The translations under genes were made by a program, and so were the position numbers. The notes beneath the pieces were generated by a model. It was not told the DNA's origin, searched no databases, and saw only the letters and a list, made by a program, of their open reading frames with translations. Shown in pieces: positions 42,743-51,718 of a stretch of DNA of 55,383 nucleotides. Each line of letters begins with the position of its first letter. Position 1 is the first letter of the stretch. The stretch lies in NCBI GenBank assembly GCA_015655125.1, contig JAATFP010000006.1, positions 1 through 55,383 of the forward strand. The letters are read 5' to 3'. The DNA comes from Chitinophagales bacterium. Its GTDB lineage: Bacteria; Bacteroidota; Bacteroidia; Chitinophagales; Chitinophagaceae.

Positions 42743-43735
42743 ATGAAAGTAATCTTCGGTATCTTATTATCACTTAACTTCCTGGTTTCCAGCGGGCAAT
42801 CGGCATCGAACAGCTCACACGTAAACTTCTCCGGGCTTGACCGGTCGTTTTCATCCGCTGCAATTTCATCAGCGAATGCGACCATCCAGCTTAATAAATG
42901 GCGGCAACAAACACAATTGCAGCCGGAAGATGCCACTGCGTGGCTAAATTATTATAACTGGCAGGACCGGGAAAAATCCGGGACTACAGGTGACAAAAAA
43001 GAAGCGCTTCAGCATATTTTTAAGTCGGCCGAAAGATCTATCGCCGGAACATGGCAATATTCATTGATGACTTTTCTGAAATCGGGAAAGCGCGACAGCA
43101 GCGCACTTTTTGATGCTGTTACCCGCTCAGACGAAAAAGCTACATTATATCCATATGTCGTTCAGTATGCTTTGATCCGGGAAAATAAATTTTTGCTTGC
43201 GCAATATTGTGAAGATGTAAATCGTACAAATCCATTGTCGCCGCTGATGTACGAATACCATTACAATGCATTGATGTCGGCGGGGCAACAGGCGACGATC
43301 TACGCAAGAGGACTCAACGATCTCGTTCCGATGGCTGTGTTGCAGCAGGTTTACGGCGTTCGCAAAGACGTTCACTTAAAATATTATGAAGGTTCCGCTG
43401 CCGAAAATTCCTATCTGTGTCTTTCGGCAGGCAAAGATGAACTGACAAAATATCCCAACGCGATTTATACAGGGTTGCTTATAAAGCTGGGTTCGGAAGA
43501 AGAATTGAAGAAACATTATGAATCAAATTTGTCGTTTGCCAGACTTGATGCGACAGCAGCGTTGTCGGCCGATGAGGCGATTGTTTATAAAAATTACCTG
43601 CCGGCGTTTATTCTGCTTTACCGGATGTATAAAAAAAGCAACGATCCGCAATTGCCACTACTTGAAAAGCGGCTTCGCAAACTTGCACAACTAACGGCCA
43701 CTGGCGATAAAATAGATCAGCTGATCGCGGAATAA
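42743..43735 (+). CDS. Secreted TPR-like hypothetical protein, first gene of an ECF sigma operon
   Basis: The 330 residues start with a signal peptide (MKVIFGILLSLNFLVSSGQ). The rest is alpha-helical with repeat-like spacing (QPEDATAWLNYYNW, NPLSPLMYEYHYNALMSAG), so a TPR-like solenoid is likely. No enzyme motif seen. It is 5 bases from the sigma factor gene, suggesting one transcript. It may be an envelope protein whose level is controlled by that sigma factor. Confidence 0.7.
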   Translation: MKVIFGILLSLNFLVSSGQSASNSSHVNFSGLDRSFSSAAISSANATIQLNKWRQQTQLQPEDATAWLNYYNWQDREKSGTTGDKKEALQHIFKSAERSIAGTWQYSLMTFLKSGKRDSSALFDAVTRSDEKATLYPYVVQYALIRENKFLLAQYCEDVNRTNPLSPLMYEYHYNALMSAGQQATIYARGLNDLVPMAVLQQVYGVRKDVHLKYYEGSAAENSYLCLSAGKDELTKYPNAIYTGLLIKLGSEEELKKHYESNLSFARLDATAALSADEAIVYKNYLPAFILLYRMYKKSNDPQLPLLEKRLRKLAQLTATGDKIDQLIAE

Positions 43736-43740
43736 AACGA

Positions 43741-44316
43741 ATGGAACCATCACGGCCAACATACAAAACGCTGAGTGACGAAGCTTTGCTGTCCTTTTTG
43801 CAAAAGGGTAACGCGATGGCGTTTGATGAATTGTATGGTCGTTACGGACAAAAAATATTCAGTTATTTTTTCAGGATGTTGTGGAAGGACAAAGAACTGG
43901 CGGAAGACATGACGCAGGATCTTTTTATGAAACTGATCAGGCACGCACAAAATTTCTCTGCTGACAGGAATTTTTTTACCTGGGTGTACAGCATTGCCAA
44001 CAATATGTGTAAAAACGAATACAGGAAAAAAGAAGTTCGCGCGCGGCACCACCAGTTGCAGAAACCGCAATTGGCTACGGATGCCGTCAATCCTGATATG
44101 CGGCGGTTCAGGGAAGCGGTTCACCATTGTACAAACGAATTGGCGGAAGAAAAGAAAGCGTTGTACATTTTGAGGTTCCAGGAAAATCTCACTGTGCCAG
44201 ACATCAGTAAAATACTGAACATCGCTGAAGGTACTGTGAAATCAAGGATATTTTACCTGTTGAAAGAGATGAAAGAGAAGCTAAAAGAATTTGAAACATT
44301 ATCTATTTACCCATAA
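43741..44316 (+). CDS. ECF-family RNA polymerase sigma factor
   Basis: The 191 residues show sigma-70 region 2 (AFDELYGRYGQKIFSYFFRM, AEDMTQDLFMKLIRH, FFTWVYSIANNMCKNEYRKK) and region 4 (LRFQENLTVPDISKILNIAE, GTVKSRIFYLLKEMKEKL). No region 1.1 or 3. It is followed by a single-pass membrane protein placed as an anti-sigma factor, and two sites with the same promoter-like motif flank the operon, suggesting autoregulation. Confidence 0.95.
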   Translation: MEPSRPTYKTLSDEALLSFLQKGNAMAFDELYGRYGQKIFSYFFRMLWKDKELAEDMTQDLFMKLIRHAQNFSADRNFFTWVYSIANNMCKNEYRKKEVRARHHQLQKPQLATDAVNPDMRRFREAVHHCTNELAEEKKALYILRFQENLTVPDISKILNIAEGTVKSRIFYLLKEMKEKLKEFETLSIYP

Positions 44317-44326
44317 ATAATTTTTT

Positions 44327-44893
44327 ATGCAGGCAGATGAGATCATACAACAAAAAGAATGGAGTGAATTAAATGCAGCGGAAAAAGTACTGCTGCTTGA
44401 ACTCGCATCCAATGAGCAGGAATATAACCTTGTAAAAAAAATGCTGCAGATCTTCGCAGAAGAACCTGGCGACGTGCCGATGATAGGAAAACATGTGCGA
44501 CATGAATTGCATGCGGAACTTCCAAAATCTGAAGTGCGGCCAATTGTATTTTATAAATATGCAGCTGCAGCGGCCATTTTGATTGCAGTTATTACAGGGG
44601 TTATTTTTCTGAAAAAAGATAAGCAAACACGTGACATTGTAAAAAATGATACGATTGCCAGGCCGGTAGAGCAGGTCGCAATCCGGCAGCAGCCGATTGT
44701 TACCGCAATCGACACTGCGGCCAGTTCGCCGAAAAGCATTGTTCCGTCACAACAGCAGAATGTGGTGAACCTCGTGCCTGCGCCAACGCGTGTTATCGCT
44801 GATCCCGTGCCGCAAGAACCTGTTTACGCCGTTGTCAGTACTTCAGTAAAATCCCACGACGAATTATTAGATCTTGTTACGGAGATCTATTGA
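44327..44893 (+). CDS. Single-pass membrane protein, candidate anti-sigma factor
   Basis: The 188 residues have a cytoplasmic helical N-terminus (~1-80), one membrane helix (YAAAAAILIAVITGVIFLKK near 81-100) and a low-complexity Pro/Val/Ser periplasmic part. Position 10 bases after the ECF sigma gene and topology fit an anti-sigma factor. No zinc-binding HxxxCxxC motif, so it is not a ZAS-type member; assignment rests on context. Confidence 0.65.
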   Translation: MQADEIIQQKEWSELNAAEKVLLLELASNEQEYNLVKKMLQIFAEEPGDVPMIGKHVRHELHAELPKSEVRPIVFYKYAAAAAILIAVITGVIFLKKDKQTRDIVKNDTIARPVEQVAIRQQPIVTAIDTAASSPKSIVPSQQQNVVNLVPAPTRVIADPVPQEPVYAVVSTSVKSHDELLDLVTEIY

Positions 44894-44899
44894 ATGAAT

Positions 44900-45000
44900 A
44901 ATATTTTAATGGATAATTAATAATTTTTATCAAGGTCTGCCATTTGGCAGACTTTCTCATTTTTTAACCTTATCAATTATCCATAAAAAATTACCCATCG
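44900..45000. repeat. AT-rich palindromic repeat around the anti-sigma terminator
   Basis: ATATTTTAATGGATAATTAA (44901-44920) faces TTATCAATTATCCATAAAAA (44970-44989) in reverse. The terminator lies between. The same text family is at 51720-51830 and half at 41922-41948. Confidence 0.6.
44935..44952 (+). terminator. Rho-independent terminator after the anti-sigma gene
   Basis: GTCTGCC-ATTT-GGCAGAC is a perfect 7-bp stem followed by TTTCTCATTTTTT. Confidence 0.85.
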
Positions 45001-45015
45001 GGAAATTGGGAATGA

Positions 45016-45044
45016 TTGAACGATTTTGAAAGTGCCGTGTACAG
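45016..45044 (+). promoter_or_regulatory. Candidate ECF sigma promoter (site B)
   Basis: TTGAACGA at 45016-45023 and CGTGTACAG at 45036-45044, the same motif pair and spacing as site A (42708-42736). It lies 15 bases before the first SIMPL gene. Confidence 0.6.
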
Positions 45045-45059
45045 ATAAGAAAATTAATT

Positions 45060-46154
45060 ATGAAAAAAATAATTCTCTCTTCATTAGTTGCTATTGCAGC
45101 TTTGTGTTATGCGGCATCTTGTTCTGCACAAATCGCCGGCAACGCCGTAACAAGCGGTAACATTACTTATAATACACCTTATCAAAGTACGCAGGTCAAT
45201 CTTGGTATCAATAATTACGGCTCTGCAAATTTTTCTCCCCTGCTGGAAGCCAATGTGATGATCAACGTGAAAGCTACTTCTTATGTGGCCATTTTCAGTC
45301 TCACTCAATTTGGCAAAACAGTGGAAGAAGCGGAAGCTGCGATGCGCACGCGCACAGACATTTTTCAAAACATGCTGAAACAACAAGGATTGAGTGCTCA
45401 ATTCATCTTCACCGACCCGGTGAGCATGGTGCCGGCTTATGAAACGGAAGTAACTGAAAAAAAACTAAGCAAGACTTTCAATGAAGTGCCGGCGGGATTT
45501 GAAATGAAGAAAAATGTACACGTTACTTTTAAAGAGCAAAACCAGATCAACGAGATCGTTGCGCTTGCTGCAAAAGCGGAAGTGTACGACCTCGTAAAAG
45601 TAGACTACAATGTAGAAGACAAGGATGCGATCTTATCGCAATTGAGAAATGAAGCATTGAGGATTTTGATGGAAAAGAAAGCAGTGCTTGAAAAAGCCGG
45701 CATCCGCACCCGTTTCAATAATGTGGGAGAAATGCAGGGCGAAGCGCTTCCTGCAGAGCGATATGCGCAGTATACCGCATTTAAAACAGGCATGGCACCT
45801 TACTACGCCATCACTACAAAAAAAGATAAACCAGTTCAAACGCTGCAATACAATTACGCCGACAAACAGAAAACAAGTTATTATGACAAGGTTGCCGACA
45901 AACAATTTGACAAAGTCATCAATCCTGTTGTGAACGAACCAATGGTGCAGATCTATTTTTCTTTGAAAGGTCAGTACACCATTTACGATGCAGAAACAGA
46001 GACGGCAGACAAGGCTTACAATGCAAAAGTGAGGGAAATTCAATTGCGCGAAATGGAACTGAATCTTGAATTGAAAAAGAAAGAATTGGGGATCGTGTAC
46101 AAACAGGTTCCATCGCCGGTAAAAAAAGTAAAAAGTACAATCGAAGTGGACTGA
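45060..46154 (+). CDS. SIMPL-domain periplasmic protein
   Basis: The 364 residues have a signal peptide (MKKIILSSLVAIAALCYAAS, near lipobox-like CSAQ) and a SIMPL (DUF541) domain at ~70-230 (VEEAEAAMRTRTDIFQNMLK, GFEMKKNVHVTFKEQNQINE). The C-terminus is a Lys/Glu-rich helix. SIMPL proteins are periplasmic or outer-membrane proteins of unclear role, oxidative stress in some species. It is likely driven by the ECF sigma factor of the same cluster. A paralogue follows. Confidence 0.8.
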   Translation: MKKIILSSLVAIAALCYAASCSAQIAGNAVTSGNITYNTPYQSTQVNLGINNYGSANFSPLLEANVMINVKATSYVAIFSLTQFGKTVEEAEAAMRTRTDIFQNMLKQQGLSAQFIFTDPVSMVPAYETEVTEKKLSKTFNEVPAGFEMKKNVHVTFKEQNQINEIVALAAKAEVYDLVKVDYNVEDKDAILSQLRNEALRILMEKKAVLEKAGIRTRFNNVGEMQGEALPAERYAQYTAFKTGMAPYYAITTKKDKPVQTLQYNYADKQKTSYYDKVADKQFDKVINPVVNEPMVQIYFSLKGQYTIYDAETETADKAYNAKVREIQLREMELNLELKKKELGIVYKQVPSPVKKVKSTIEVD

Positions 46155-46255
46155 CCGGATAGTTTTTTAGCCAGTTGAAAAAAATTACAAGGATTATAAA
46201 GCGTTGCATTTGCCTTTATTTTCAAAAAAATATTTACTGCATCAAAAAGAATCTC

Positions 46256-47173
46256 ATGAAAAAAAATTATCCGGGCAAAATAAAGCTGCTTGCATTTCTA
46301 CTTCAAACATGTTTTGTCTGCATTACCATGGCGCAGCATTCGGGAAACATTGTGTATCGAGATACTGAATATTATGATCAGGTCTTTAATAACAGAAGTG
46401 TTCAGAAATTTTATATCTCCGATACTGATATGCAAATATCAGTGAGCGTGTTGCTGAATCAGAAGCCGGATAAATACGTTGTCACACTTGGCGTAAATCA
46501 GGAGGCAAAAACGCCTAAACTTGCGCTGGCAGGTGTTAATGCAAGGATATCAAAATTTATTTCACAGCTTAAACAATACGGGGTCAATAAGGAAAATATC
46601 TTTGTCGATTTCATTTCTCAAACAAAGGTGTACGACTTTGATAAGGTCGCAACGGAAAAAAATAGCTATGAACAACTGGAAAAAGGTTTTGAAATCAAAA
46701 AGAATGTGATCATTCAACTAAGCCGTAATGATCAGATAGAACAAATTATTTCTGAAGCTTCCGAAAGCGAAATTTATGATATTGTAAAGGTTGAATATTT
46801 AAACAACGATATGGAAGCAATCTATGCAAAGCTGCTTGACGAAGCAAAAATGATAGGTGAAAAAAAGCAAATGAACTACATTCAAAAATTCAGCCCGAGG
46901 ATCGTTGGACTTCCATCTGCAAGTGATAGATTTTATTATTCTTTTCCGAAAGATCAATATAAGCAGTATGAAGCAGCCGAAAGTTCCTCGTTGGTTAATT
47001 ATGGTTACAATGACTATAATGTAAGAAAGATCGCACGCAAAAATCATACATCGTATTACGACGGACTTAATTATTCCGGCTTTGATAAAGTGATCAACAA
47101 TGGCGATCCGGAACCTTGCATACAATATGTATTAACGCTAAATGTGAGATACGCGTTGCAAAAAAGTTTGTAG
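46256..47173 (+). CDS. SIMPL-domain periplasmic protein, second copy
   Basis: The ATG at 46256 gives 305 residues with a signal peptide (MKKNYPGKIKLLAFLLQTCF). A reading from 46175 adds 27 poor residues. Residues ~55-200 align with the preceding protein (GFEIKKNVIIQLSRNDQIEQ, SEIYDIVKVEY, LLDEAKMIGEKKQMNYIQKF), so it is a diverged tandem duplicate. 101 bases separate the two. Function unknown. Confidence 0.75.
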   Translation: MKKNYPGKIKLLAFLLQTCFVCITMAQHSGNIVYRDTEYYDQVFNNRSVQKFYISDTDMQISVSVLLNQKPDKYVVTLGVNQEAKTPKLALAGVNARISKFISQLKQYGVNKENIFVDFISQTKVYDFDKVATEKNSYEQLEKGFEIKKNVIIQLSRNDQIEQIISEASESEIYDIVKVEYLNNDMEAIYAKLLDEAKMIGEKKQMNYIQKFSPRIVGLPSASDRFYYSFPKDQYKQYEAAESSSLVNYGYNDYNVRKIARKNHTSYYDGLNYSGFDKVINNGDPEPCIQYVLTLNVRYALQKSL

Positions 47174-47176
47174 CAA

Positions 47177-47250
47177 TTTTACCGCAATGCGCAGATAGTC
47201 TCGATGTTCAATGACTTTGAATGTAGTTGATCTGCGTACTTGCGGTAAAA
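47177..47250. terminator. Bidirectional terminator between the SIMPL gene and rlmN
   Basis: TTTTACCGCAATGCGCAGAT (47177-47196) pairs with ATCTGCGTACTTGCGGTAAA (47230-47249) over 17-20 bases with two mismatched positions, loop 33 bases. It lies between convergent genes and contains the GCGCAGAT text of the repeat family, so it may be a recruited copy. Confidence 0.7.
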
Positions 47251-47287
47251 AATTCCGTCAAAGCAGGATCGATCTGCACAGCGATTT

Positions 47288-48352
47288 TTATATCGAAACC
47301 TGTGCGTCTTCTTTATCTTTATTTGCAAGCTGCCCGCAAGCCGCGTCGATATCCTTTCCGCGGCTGTGGCGAACGCGAACATTCACTTTATGTTTTACTA
47401 AATAGTCGGTAAAGATCTGCGTGCTGTCTTCGTCCGATTTTTCAAAAGCAATTCCTGATACGGAATTATATTCGATCACATTTACCAGGTGTGTAGGAAT
47501 TTTCCGATAAACTTTTACGAGTTCTTCTGCATCTTCCAGACTATCGTTTTCGCCGCTCAACAAAACATATTCAAGCGTGATGTCGTTCTTTGTTTGATCG
47601 TAAAAATAATTCAGCGCTTCGATCAACGCAGCAATATTGTTGGTTTCATTGATCGCCATAATGCGGTTTCGTTTTTCATCCGTAGCTGCGTGCAACGAAA
47701 GCGCTAAGTTGAAACGTACTTTGTCATCACCCAGTTGCCTGATCATCTTCGCAACACCAGCGGTAGAAACCGTAATTCTTTTCGGGCTCATTGCCATGCT
47801 GTCGCTCGCCGTGATTCTTTCTATTGATTTCAATACGTTCTTGTAATTCAACAACGGTTCGCCCATGCCCATGTATACAATGTTGGTAAGCTTTGTTCCA
47901 TACATTTTTTCGCTTTGTTCGTTGAGCAATGCTACCTGGTCGTATATTTCATCAAAATGCAGGTTTCTCTTGCGGTCCATCAGCCCCGTTGCGCAGAATT
48001 TGCAGGCAAGGCTACAGCCGATCTGTGAAGAAACACAGGCTGTATTCCTTTTTTCGGTCGGGATGATCACGCCTTCGATCATGTGGCCATCAAAAGTTTT
48101 AAAACGTGATTTCAATGTGCCATCACTGCTGTGTTGCGTTGCATCAACGGTGATCGGGTTGAGTTCGAATTCTTCCGCCAGTTTTTTGCGCAGTTCCAGC
48201 GATAAATTGCTCATATCCTCGAAACTGCGGGCATTCTTTTTCCATAGCCATTCGTAGGCCTGGATGGCGCGGAATTTTTTATCTCCGATGGATTCAAAGT
48301 ATTCTTTTAACTGCGGAAGACTTAATTCGCGGATGTTTTTCCTGACTGACAT
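47288..48352 (-). CDS. rlmN: Dual-specificity RNA methyltransferase RlmN
   Basis: A radical-SAM enzyme that methylates C2 of A2503 in 23S rRNA and A37 in some tRNAs. The 354 residues show the CxxxCxxC cluster motif in GCSLACKFCATG near 112-123, GMGEPLLN near 161-168 and the C-terminal Cys region (HSRGKDIDAACGQL). Length is normal. Monocistronic; the upstream region carries a REP-like CAGGCTCAGGCTGAC string at 48375-48389. Confidence 0.96.
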   Translation of the reverse strand: MSVRKNIRELSLPQLKEYFESIGDKKFRAIQAYEWLWKKNARSFEDMSNLSLELRKKLAEEFELNPITVDATQHSSDGTLKSRFKTFDGHMIEGVIIPTEKRNTACVSSQIGCSLACKFCATGLMDRKRNLHFDEIYDQVALLNEQSEKMYGTKLTNIVYMGMGEPLLNYKNVLKSIERITASDSMAMSPKRITVSTAGVAKMIRQLGDDKVRFNLALSLHAATDEKRNRIMAINETNNIAALIEALNYFYDQTKNDITLEYVLLSGENDSLEDAEELVKVYRKIPTHLVNVIEYNSVSGIAFEKSDEDSTQIFTDYLVKHKVNVRVRHSRGKDIDAACGQLANKDKEDAQVSI

Positions 48353-48445
48353 AACTGCAAAGATAAGGAAAGACAGGCTCAGGCTGACAGTATCCAGGTA
48401 TCTGGCTGAAGAATTTCATTTAACTTGCGGTGCAAATATTTTAAC

Positions 48446-49654
48446 ATGGAAAATTCTTCAGCTGTTTATATCATTGATTCCGTAAGAACGCCGGTTGGCA
48501 AATATGGTGGCGCACTGAGCAACAGCCGCCCGGATGACCTGCTGGCTCACGTTATCAAAGCGTTATTGCTTCGCAATGAAAGTATCGATGTAAATGCTAT
48601 TGAGGACGTGATTGCCGGCGCTGCCAATCAAAGTGGCGAAGACAACCGAAATGTGGCCCGCATGGCGGCTTTGCTGGCAGGGCTCCCGGTAACCGTAGCC
48701 GGCAATACTGTTAACCGGCTTTGCGCGAGCGGCTTACAGGCCATCATGGACAGTGCCAGGACCATTGCATGCGGCGATGCCGAACTTATGATTGCTGGCG
48801 GCGTGGAGAGTATGAGCCGTGCGCCATTTGTAATGCCAAAGTCAACAAGCGCTTTCGATCGCAACGCGCAGATATTTGATACAACGATGGGTTGGAGATT
48901 TATCAATCCAGCTTTGAGCGGCTTGTATCATCCATATACGATGGGCGAAACTGCGGAGAATGTTGCGAAGCAATGGAATATCAGTCGCGAGGCCCAGGAT
49001 GAATTTTCCATGAACAGCCAGGAAAAATATTTTGCCGCGCAAAAGGCAGATCGTTTCAAGGAAGAGATCGTTCCGGTAAAGATAAAAGCAGGAAAAGAAA
49101 CAGTTGATTTTTCACAAGACGAACATCCAAGATTATCATCGCTGGAAAAGCTGGCACAACTGAAGCCCGCTTTTATGGGGGATGGAACAGTGACTGCCGG
49201 AAACAGCAGCGGCATCAACGATGGTGCAGCGGCGATGTTGCTGGCAAGCGGAGGCGCTGTAAAGAAATTCGGATTGAAACCAATTGCGAAGATTGTGGGA
49301 ATGGCGGTAACGGGCGTTGATCCGGCGATCATGGGTATTGGTCCGGTGCCGGCTACCAACAAGGCTTTGAGCCGTGCAGGACTTACCATCAATGATATCG
49401 ATCTTGTTGAATTAAATGAAGCATTTGCTTCTCAAAGTCTGGCTTGTATCCACGATCTTGGATTGGATAAAAATAGAGTGAATGTGAATGGCGGCGCCAT
49501 TTCTATCGGTCATCCGCTTGGCTGTAGTGGTGTGCGTATTTCCACCACGCTTTTGCATGAAATGAAAAAAAGAAAAAGCAGATATGGTCTTGCTGCGATG
49601 TGTGTAGGGGTGGGCCAGGGTGCAGCGATCATTTATGAAGCTGTAAGTGAATAG
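48446..49654 (+). CDS. Thiolase (acetyl-CoA C-acyltransferase)
   Basis: The ATG at 48446 gives 402 residues (MENSSAVYIIDSVRTPVG); a TTG seven codons earlier is not needed. The nucleophilic Cys is C93 in NRLCASG, with the NEAFA and GGAISIGHPLGCSG motifs and the second Cys in AAMCVGVGQG. It cleaves or forms beta-ketoacyl-CoA. Sequence style resembles beta-ketoadipyl-CoA thiolases (PcaF/PaaJ), but fadA/atoB-type roles are possible; no other pathway gene is adjacent. Confidence 0.93.
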   Translation: MENSSAVYIIDSVRTPVGKYGGALSNSRPDDLLAHVIKALLLRNESIDVNAIEDVIAGAANQSGEDNRNVARMAALLAGLPVTVAGNTVNRLCASGLQAIMDSARTIACGDAELMIAGGVESMSRAPFVMPKSTSAFDRNAQIFDTTMGWRFINPALSGLYHPYTMGETAENVAKQWNISREAQDEFSMNSQEKYFAAQKADRFKEEIVPVKIKAGKETVDFSQDEHPRLSSLEKLAQLKPAFMGDGTVTAGNSSGINDGAAAMLLASGGAVKKFGLKPIAKIVGMAVTGVDPAIMGIGPVPATNKALSRAGLTINDIDLVELNEAFASQSLACIHDLGLDKNRVNVNGGAISIGHPLGCSGVRISTTLLHEMKKRKSRYGLAAMCVGVGQGAAIIYEAVSE

Positions 49655-49679
49655 TATAGTGAATTGTGCCAGTGGGGAA

Positions 49680-49730
49680 TAAGTAAATAAAGCGATCGGT
49701 GTTTCATTCACTCATCGATCTATTTACTTA
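49680..49730. terminator. Inverted repeat between convergent thiolase and permease genes
   Basis: TAAGTAAATA (49680-49689) and TATTTACTTA (49721-49730) are perfect arms, with GATCG and CGATC also pairing inside. Probable bidirectional terminator without a long T tract. Confidence 0.5.
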
Positions 49731-49735
49731 CTTAC

Positions 49736-50920
49736 TCACAATTTATAGAGCAATTTCCTGATAAGCCTGTAATTCACAGTCACACATAGCACCATCAACA
49801 CCGCAGCAACGATCAATACCATCGGGTGAATAACAGGCGACAATACTTCTCTTCCGTTCAAAAAAGTTTGCTGAAAAAGATATTGCAGTATTTCTGTAAA
49901 AACCAATGCAGAGATGATGATGATGGCATAAACAGGTATCCATTTTTTAGCCACCGTTTTACTCAACCATCCGGGTGAATAACCCAACATGAGTAGCAAC
50001 TGTAGATTGTCTTTGCTTCGCGCGATCATCAATTGCAGGTAGAAAGAAAACAGCATCATTGCCAGCAAGATCACTAATATTGCGAAGCCGCCCAGGCCGC
50101 TCACTATAGCTTGTAATATTTGCTTAACACGGCCGAATTTCGTTTTATCTTTATTTACATGATAATCCTTTTGCTCAAGATATTTGAGCAGATCGGTATT
50201 GTTGGCATCCACTGTTTTGATATAAACCCTTGAAGCCGGCGGATCCACACACCCTTCCAGGTTTTTATTGGCCCACTGTAGAAATTCTTCCGGTACCACT
50301 ACAGAGTTAATGCGGTCGGAAATGGCGATTATATGTCCACGCAATTCGATCGATCTTCCGGTGCGGCCCGAACATTCCAGCATGATATTGATTACGCCGA
50401 TGCTGCTCGCCGAAAGTTGGGGCAGATCCTGCGCGGTGGCAAACACGTTGTACATTTCCAGAAAATCAGATGAGAAAATAATCGGCACATCTTCCTGTCC
50501 GGGATGCCAGCTAAAAGATGGAGGCAAGATGTCGAGGAAATTATCTTGTATGGATTCTAAAAAAAGATCCGTGCTGTGGATGATGTTTGCTGCGTTTGCC
50601 CGCACTCTGAATTGATTGCTTACCAGCGGCGCCGCATCGCTGACAAATGCATGTGTTTTCATTTCAGAAATATCAGCACTTGTAAACCGGTGATCTTCGG
50701 CCATGTTCGCGTCTGTTATATTCTTCGTCACCGAAATAAAATCAAAGCCATCTTTCCGCGGATTCTTGTCTTTGATGAGCAGGTTTACATTATAATACAT
50801 CTGTACCGAGCAAAGCAACAACAGCACGCCAATTCCCAACCCAATGGAACTGATGATGCGGGAAGAACGTTTTTCACCGACGTTTAGAAAAGTGGCAATA
50901 TGTTTGAAAGATAATTTCAT
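49736..50920 (-). CDS. FtsX-like ABC transporter permease
   Basis: The 394 residues show an N-terminal membrane helix (IISSIGLGIGVLLLLCSVQM), a large periplasmic MacB_PCD-like domain (~45-275) and three C-terminal helices of the FtsX domain (IVSGLGGFAILVILLAMMLF, KKWIPVYAIIIISALVFTEI, HPMVLIVAAVLMVLCVTVNY). Type VII-fold ABC permeases of this class move lipoproteins or peptides, or transmit signals. The partner ATPase lies 125 bases upstream on the same strand. Confidence 0.85.
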   Translation of the reverse strand: MKLSFKHIATFLNVGEKRSSRIISSIGLGIGVLLLLCSVQMYYNVNLLIKDKNPRKDGFDFISVTKNITDANMAEDHRFTSADISEMKTHAFVSDAAPLVSNQFRVRANAANIIHSTDLFLESIQDNFLDILPPSFSWHPGQEDVPIIFSSDFLEMYNVFATAQDLPQLSASSIGVINIMLECSGRTGRSIELRGHIIAISDRINSVVVPEEFLQWANKNLEGCVDPPASRVYIKTVDANNTDLLKYLEQKDYHVNKDKTKFGRVKQILQAIVSGLGGFAILVILLAMMLFSFYLQLMIARSKDNLQLLLMLGYSPGWLSKTVAKKWIPVYAIIIISALVFTEILQYLFQQTFLNGREVLSPVIHPMVLIVAAVLMVLCVTVNYRLIRKLLYKL

Positions 50921-51045
50921 TTGGTGGAGCGTTTTAAATTACTAATTAACAATTGAAATGAATAATTTTTCAGGTTCGAAATGCCTTCCTATATGGGAAA
51001 ACTATACGATTTAAAAATTATTAGTGATTCATTATTAATTATTAA

Positions 51046-51690
51046 TTACAGGTTCAGAATTCTGTTGGCCTTAAAATATTCTATCGGCTTCAGGTCGGCA
51101 AGTATGATGGCTGCTCCTCTTTTTGTTGCTTCTTCTTCGATAAGCGCCATCGCTTTTTTCCGGTTGTTTTCGTCCAGGTGGCTAAAGGGTTCATCCATCA
51201 ATATAAAATCAAATGGCTGTTGTAAGGCGCGTACGATGGCGATGCGCTGCTGCTCGCCATAACTGCATGTTTTTCCGGGTTGATTTAATTTTGTAGAAAC
51301 ACCTAATGCACCTGTCATGGATTCTATCTGCGATTGGGAATGAAACGGCTGTAACATTCGTTTGATGTCGATATTTTCCCGCGCAGTCTGCTCCGGAAAG
51401 ATCCGCAGATCCTGGAAGATAACGCTCAGGTGCGTTTGGCGGTTCTTTGCAAAATCTTCCGGTGAAAATGTTTTTGTATTTTTTCCATCAAACAAGATAC
51501 TGCCATGGTAATCTTTCCTTAATCCATACAAAAAATGCACAAGCGACGTTTTGCCGCTTCCGCTTGGGGCCACTATCTGCAGCCTGTCGCCTTTGTGAAT
51601 GGTGATATGCTCGTTCCATATCTGCGATCTTTCGATCTTTTCTTTCTCAAGAAAATCAGGAAAAAGGTTTTGTAAAACAATGTTGGTCAT
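51046..51690 (-). CDS. ABC transporter ATP-binding protein with atypical H-loop
   Basis: The 214 residues have a Walker A APSGSGKTS at 41-49, Q-loop (SVIFQDLRIF near 89-98), a signature variant CSYGEQQRIAIVRAL at 142-156 in place of LSGGQ, and Walker B FILMDEPF at 162-169. Where the H-loop His is expected (usually (L/V)xTHD), the sequence reads IILADLKPIEYF and has no His. It pairs with the FtsX-like permease downstream. Loss of the His suggests slow or altered hydrolysis, as in some signalling-type ATPases; a noncanonical pair is possible. Confidence 0.88.
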   Translation of the reverse strand: MTNIVLQNLFPDFLEKEKIERSQIWNEHITIHKGDRLQIVAPSGSGKTSLVHFLYGLRKDYHGSILFDGKNTKTFSPEDFAKNRQTHLSVIFQDLRIFPEQTARENIDIKRMLQPFHSQSQIESMTGALGVSTKLNQPGKTCSYGEQQRIAIVRALQQPFDFILMDEPFSHLDENNRKKAMALIEEEATKRGAAIILADLKPIEYFKANRILNL

Positions 51691-51718
51691 CTTTAGTAAT
51701 TGTCTTTTGTAGCAGATA

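Noticed and set aside
46175..46255. Longer N-terminus for the second SIMPL protein
   Set aside because: The extension is basic and would place the signal peptide internally; the ATG at 46256 gives a standard signal peptide.
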